9,736 nucleotides of DNA from Rhodospirillales bacterium (GTDB lineage: Bacteria; Pseudomonadota; Alphaproteobacteria; QKFK01; SZUA-500), in assembly GCA_003252195.1 (NCBI GenBank), contig QKFK01000037.1, positions 1-9,736 of the forward strand. Reading direction: 5' to 3'. Under the pieces are notes generated by a model. That model was not told where the DNA came from. It did no database searches and saw only the letters and a list, made by a program, of their open reading frames with translations. Both the position numbers and the translations under genes were made by a program. Below, piece by piece: positions 7,364-9,736 of this stretch. Position 1 is the stretch's first letter; every line of letters begins with the position of its first letter.

Positions 7364-8965
7364 ATGGCTTTTATTATGCAGATTATCTTAACACATTTAT
7401 TAGAGAACACTCTAAATTTTAGCACTATTACCGCAACCGCAAAAAAACTTGCTTTCGGCTTGTTTCTGCTTGGCTCAACCATCTCTAGTCAAATTCAAGA
7501 TTTTGCTGCCGTAAAACAAAATATAGCCCAAATTACGCGTGAAGAATCATTAGATGCCAAGATAGTAGATATAGATATTTACTATAATAATAATTCTTTC
7601 AACCCTGTGTGGATAGAACATGGTTTAGTAAATTCAAAAGCACTCACCCTTCTTGAATATATAAAAAACAAACCTTTTATGCAAAATTCTGAGGCTCGTT
7701 ATTTGTATGATAGCATTATAGAAATGAAAAACCATCAATCATCACCAGCCCAATTAGCTTGGATTGACTATAGCGTATCATACCTATTAACCATATACGC
7801 ACAATATCACCTATATGGAATTATAGACCCAGAGCATGACTTAAAATCCCACTATATCAAAGCAAAGAAAATCGATACGAGCAAATTTCTAGAATATTGC
7901 AAATCTCAAAAATCTGCTAATAGCATCATTTCTATGTTTAACGACATAAACTCAGAGCAAAAATATCTAGAAAACGTCTTAATTGACGATAAATACAATC
8001 TAAACATCACCTATAAAGATAAAAATGATAAACCAATATCTCTCAGCAAAGAAGAGATTAGCAACATCATTAATATCAACCTAGAAAGAAGCAAATGGCT
8101 ACCGCCTGCTTCTTTGAAAAAATATATAAATGCCAACATTCCTGAATTTAGCCTAAATTATTTCTCCAATGACGGCAGGTCAATTTCTAATATGAAGATT
8201 ATCGCAGGGAGAACCAAACGTAAAACTCCTATTTTTAGCGATAATTTAAGTTATATCGAGCTAAACCCAACTTGGAATGTTCCTCGCAAGATAATCCGCG
8301 AAGATTTTAAGCCTAAATTGATTAAAAACCCTAACGCTCTAGCATCAAAAAACATTCGCATTTACGAAAGTTGGAAACCAGATGCTGCTGAGATAAATCC
8401 ATCTACGGTATCCTGGAGCAATTATCGCTACAAAAAAATTCCATACAGATTTACCCAAGATGCTGGAGACGAAAACTCTCTCGGCAAAGTAAAACTAATG
8501 TTCCCCAACCCTTACGATATCTACATACACGGCACGCCAGAAAAATACCTTTTCTCACGAGAGACAAGAGCATATAGCTCTGGTTGCATAAGGGTAGAAA
8601 AGCCCGAACTATTAGCCGCAAACATAATGAACAGCTATCGTGGCTGGAGCATTAAACGAATAAACTCAGCGCTAGAGACAAATGACAACAAAGTTTTAAC
8701 TCCAAAAAAGAAAATACCTGTGTATATTACTTATCAAACCGCCAAAGCTGATAAGAATAATAATTTATATATTTATCAAGACATTTATGATTATGACAAA
8801 CAGGCTATAAGCGTATTAAAAAAACGCAACAAAGAATATTTTGAGGCTGTAAACAAACAAACAAACGCACTAAACATTATTGCAATTAAGCTAATTTCCC
8901 AAGAAACAACAATAAATGATTTATATCAAGCTATAAACCCGTTCAAACCTACTCTGGGACGTTAA
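7364..8965 (+). CDS. YcbB-type periplasmic L,D-transpeptidase without a visible peptidoglycan-binding module
   Basis: The 533-residue protein should form L,D cross-links in peptidoglycan or attach proteins to it, acting in the periplasm. After Lys27-Lys28 a hydrophobic stretch (29-43) serves as signal sequence or anchor. Family landmarks follow in order: a scaffold region (about 65-155), NLERSKWLP (239-247), MKIIAGRTKRKTPIFSD (277-293), LNPTWNVP (300-307), the QDAG and LGKVKLMFPNPYDIYIHGTP region (365-392), and the catalytic SSGCIRV with Cys408. The HDTP usual in YcbB reads HGTP (His389). Between the scaffold and NLER there is no recognisable PG_binding_1 repeat, so the protein is shorter than E. 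coli YcbB (615 residues). About 125 residues follow Cys408, more than in E. coli. The start is the ATG at 7364; the in-frame ATG at 7376 is also possible, and neither has a Shine-Dalgarno. Confidence 0.88.
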   Translation: MAFIMQIILTHLLENTLNFSTITATAKKLAFGLFLLGSTISSQIQDFAAVKQNIAQITREESLDAKIVDIDIYYNNNSFNPVWIEHGLVNSKALTLLEYIKNKPFMQNSEARYLYDSIIEMKNHQSSPAQLAWIDYSVSYLLTIYAQYHLYGIIDPEHDLKSHYIKAKKIDTSKFLEYCKSQKSANSIISMFNDINSEQKYLENVLIDDKYNLNITYKDKNDKPISLSKEEISNIININLERSKWLPPASLKKYINANIPEFSLNYFSNDGRSISNMKIIAGRTKRKTPIFSDNLSYIELNPTWNVPRKIIREDFKPKLIKNPNALASKNIRIYESWKPDAAEINPSTVSWSNYRYKKIPYRFTQDAGDENSLGKVKLMFPNPYDIYIHGTPEKYLFSRETRAYSSGCIRVEKPELLAANIMNSYRGWSIKRINSALETNDNKVLTPKKKIPVYITYQTAKADKNNNLYIYQDIYDYDKQAISVLKKRNKEYFEAVNKQTNALNIIAIKLISQETTINDLYQAINPFKPTLGR

Positions 8966-9644
8966 AGCTCATTATTCTACCTTCTGCACCAACAACCTGC
9001 GCTCCACTGTTGTGGAACTTATAGCCACTATATTCTATATTTTCACATAAAACATGAGTATGTGCAAAATAGACATCGCTAACCCCAAAGAGTAATGATT
9101 TATCGTAGAATTTAATATTATGAACAATATTCTCTGCGCATTTCAAGGCATTATTGCGAATTCTGCTTAAAGGATTGAGCACATTTTTTAGCATAATTTT
9201 ATAAATATATGCTGCTATATTTGGTATCTTTTGCATCATAACACATTCACGTTCTTCAACATCACGCTTATACACGAATAAATCGCCATGAATGAACAAT
9301 ATGTTTTTTACCTTTGCATATTGATAATGCAACTCAAATGACGGGTGTCTTTTTTGTAAGGCTTCTAACTTTACTACAAATGAGCTATCGGCATCGTTAT
9401 TACCCAACACATAAATGATTTTACGACCTTTGTTTTTCAAAACAAGAGCCTCTATCATCTTATAGGCTTTATCAACGGCATCATTAATATCTCGTTCCGT
9501 TGTTAAAGAAAAATCAAAGATATCTCCATTTAACACGAAATAATCCGCATGAGCCGATGTTGCAACAATATTATCCCAAACACCTGCTGCTGTGGTTATA
9601 TTTGATAAAAGATGGAGATCTGATGTAACATAACCAAATTTCAT
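8949..9644 (-). CDS. LpxH-like calcineurin-type metallophosphoesterase
   Basis: The 231-residue protein has the full set of metal ligands of the metallophosphoesterase fold: D9 and H11 (SDLHL), D41 (NGDIFDF), N82 (GNND), H119 (IHGD), and H195 and H197 (AHTH). Their spacing and the overall length closely follow E. coli LpxH (240 residues; ligands near 8, 10, 41, 79, 114, 195 and 197), which hydrolyses UDP-2,3-diacylglucosamine in lipid A synthesis. LpxH has GNRD where this protein has GNND, so the general-acid His of many phosphoesterases is absent in both. An LpxH role is plausible but unproven; many alphaproteobacteria use LpxI for this step, and other phosphodiester substrates are possible. 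No signal peptide is present, so it should be cytoplasmic. GGAG lies 8 nt before the ATG. Its 3' end overlaps the transpeptidase gene by 17 nt. Confidence 0.8.
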   Translation of the reverse strand: MKFGYVTSDLHLLSNITTAAGVWDNIVATSAHADYFVLNGDIFDFSLTTERDINDAVDKAYKMIEALVLKNKGRKIIYVLGNNDADSSFVVKLEALQKRHPSFELHYQYAKVKNILFIHGDLFVYKRDVEERECVMMQKIPNIAAYIYKIMLKNVLNPLSRIRNNALKCAENIVHNIKFYDKSLLFGVSDVYFAHTHVLCENIEYSGYKFHNSGAQVVGAEGRIMSFNVPE

Positions 9645-9736
9645 TTAACGTCTCCAAAAATTCTTTTCTAAATTTGCGCAATTCTGTGCTTATCTTAATG
9701 ATATAGTTAAAAAATTAACAAAGTATAAACCATAAA
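9645..9736 (-). promoter_or_regulatory. Leader and probable promoter region of the phosphoesterase gene
   Basis: This 92-bp AT-rich stretch holds the GGAG ribosome binding site near 9653-9656 and presumably the promoter. On the minus strand TTGTTA (9721-9716) is followed after 18 nt by TAAGAT (9697-9692), a modest match. A palindrome GTTAA-AAAA-TTAAC (9706-9719) overlaps this candidate and could be an operator, but is low in complexity. The window ends here, so a divergent neighbour cannot be judged. Confidence 0.3.

Noticed and set aside
9561..9644. Loss of catalytic His in the phosphoesterase (GNND instead of GNHD) as a sign of inactivity
   Set aside because: LpxH itself has GNRD at this place, and all seven metal ligands are present, so the enzyme is probably active.
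9706..9719. GTTAA-AAAA-TTAAC palindrome as an operator
   Set aside because: It is made almost only of A and T, so chance occurrence is likely in this base composition.

Overview
The window is AT-rich (roughly one third G+C by eye) and densely coded, and it uses the standard genetic code. It looks chromosomal and comes from a Gram-negative bacterium: it carries a periplasmic YcbB-type L,D-transpeptidase, an LpxH-like metallophosphatase and a YiiP-type cation efflux protein. An AT-rich alphaproteobacterium, possibly host-associated, is my best guess; no rRNA or other marker confirms it. I see no transposase, CRISPR array, tRNA or phage gene.

Layout. (1) Positions 1-168 hold the 3' end of a plus-strand gene, possibly a response-regulator receiver domain. 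It is followed by a strong hairpin (174-198) and a bidirectional terminator (about 290-334). (2) Positions 7269 down to 360 form one minus-strand block of five genes. In transcription order they are a GldA-type ABC ATPase, a 1206-residue fusion of ABC permease + GldG-like domain + DUF4340, a YiiP/FieF-like cation diffusion facilitator, a polytopic membrane protein that may be a GT-C (GT87-like) glycosyltransferase, and a 59-residue unknown protein. The first four are spaced by 2 nt, 8 nt and a 17-nt overlap; the fifth follows after 68 nt and has its own ribosome binding site. The block ends at the bidirectional terminator. (3) A 94-bp divergent promoter region separates this block from a plus-strand YcbB-type L,D-transpeptidase (7364-8965). 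(4) A minus-strand LpxH-like phosphoesterase (9644-8949) converges on the transpeptidase and overlaps its 3' end by 17 nt. The last 92 bp hold its leader.

The common theme is the cell envelope: an uncharacterised GldA/F/G-like exporter with a large periplasmic part, metal efflux, a possible lipid-linked glycosyltransferase, peptidoglycan cross-linking and a possible lipid A step. The least ordinary items are the three-part fusion, the His-to-Asn change in the metal site of the efflux protein, the transpeptidase without a visible peptidoglycan-binding module, and the unrecognised 59-residue protein. No wholly new multi-gene system can be demonstrated from sequence alone.
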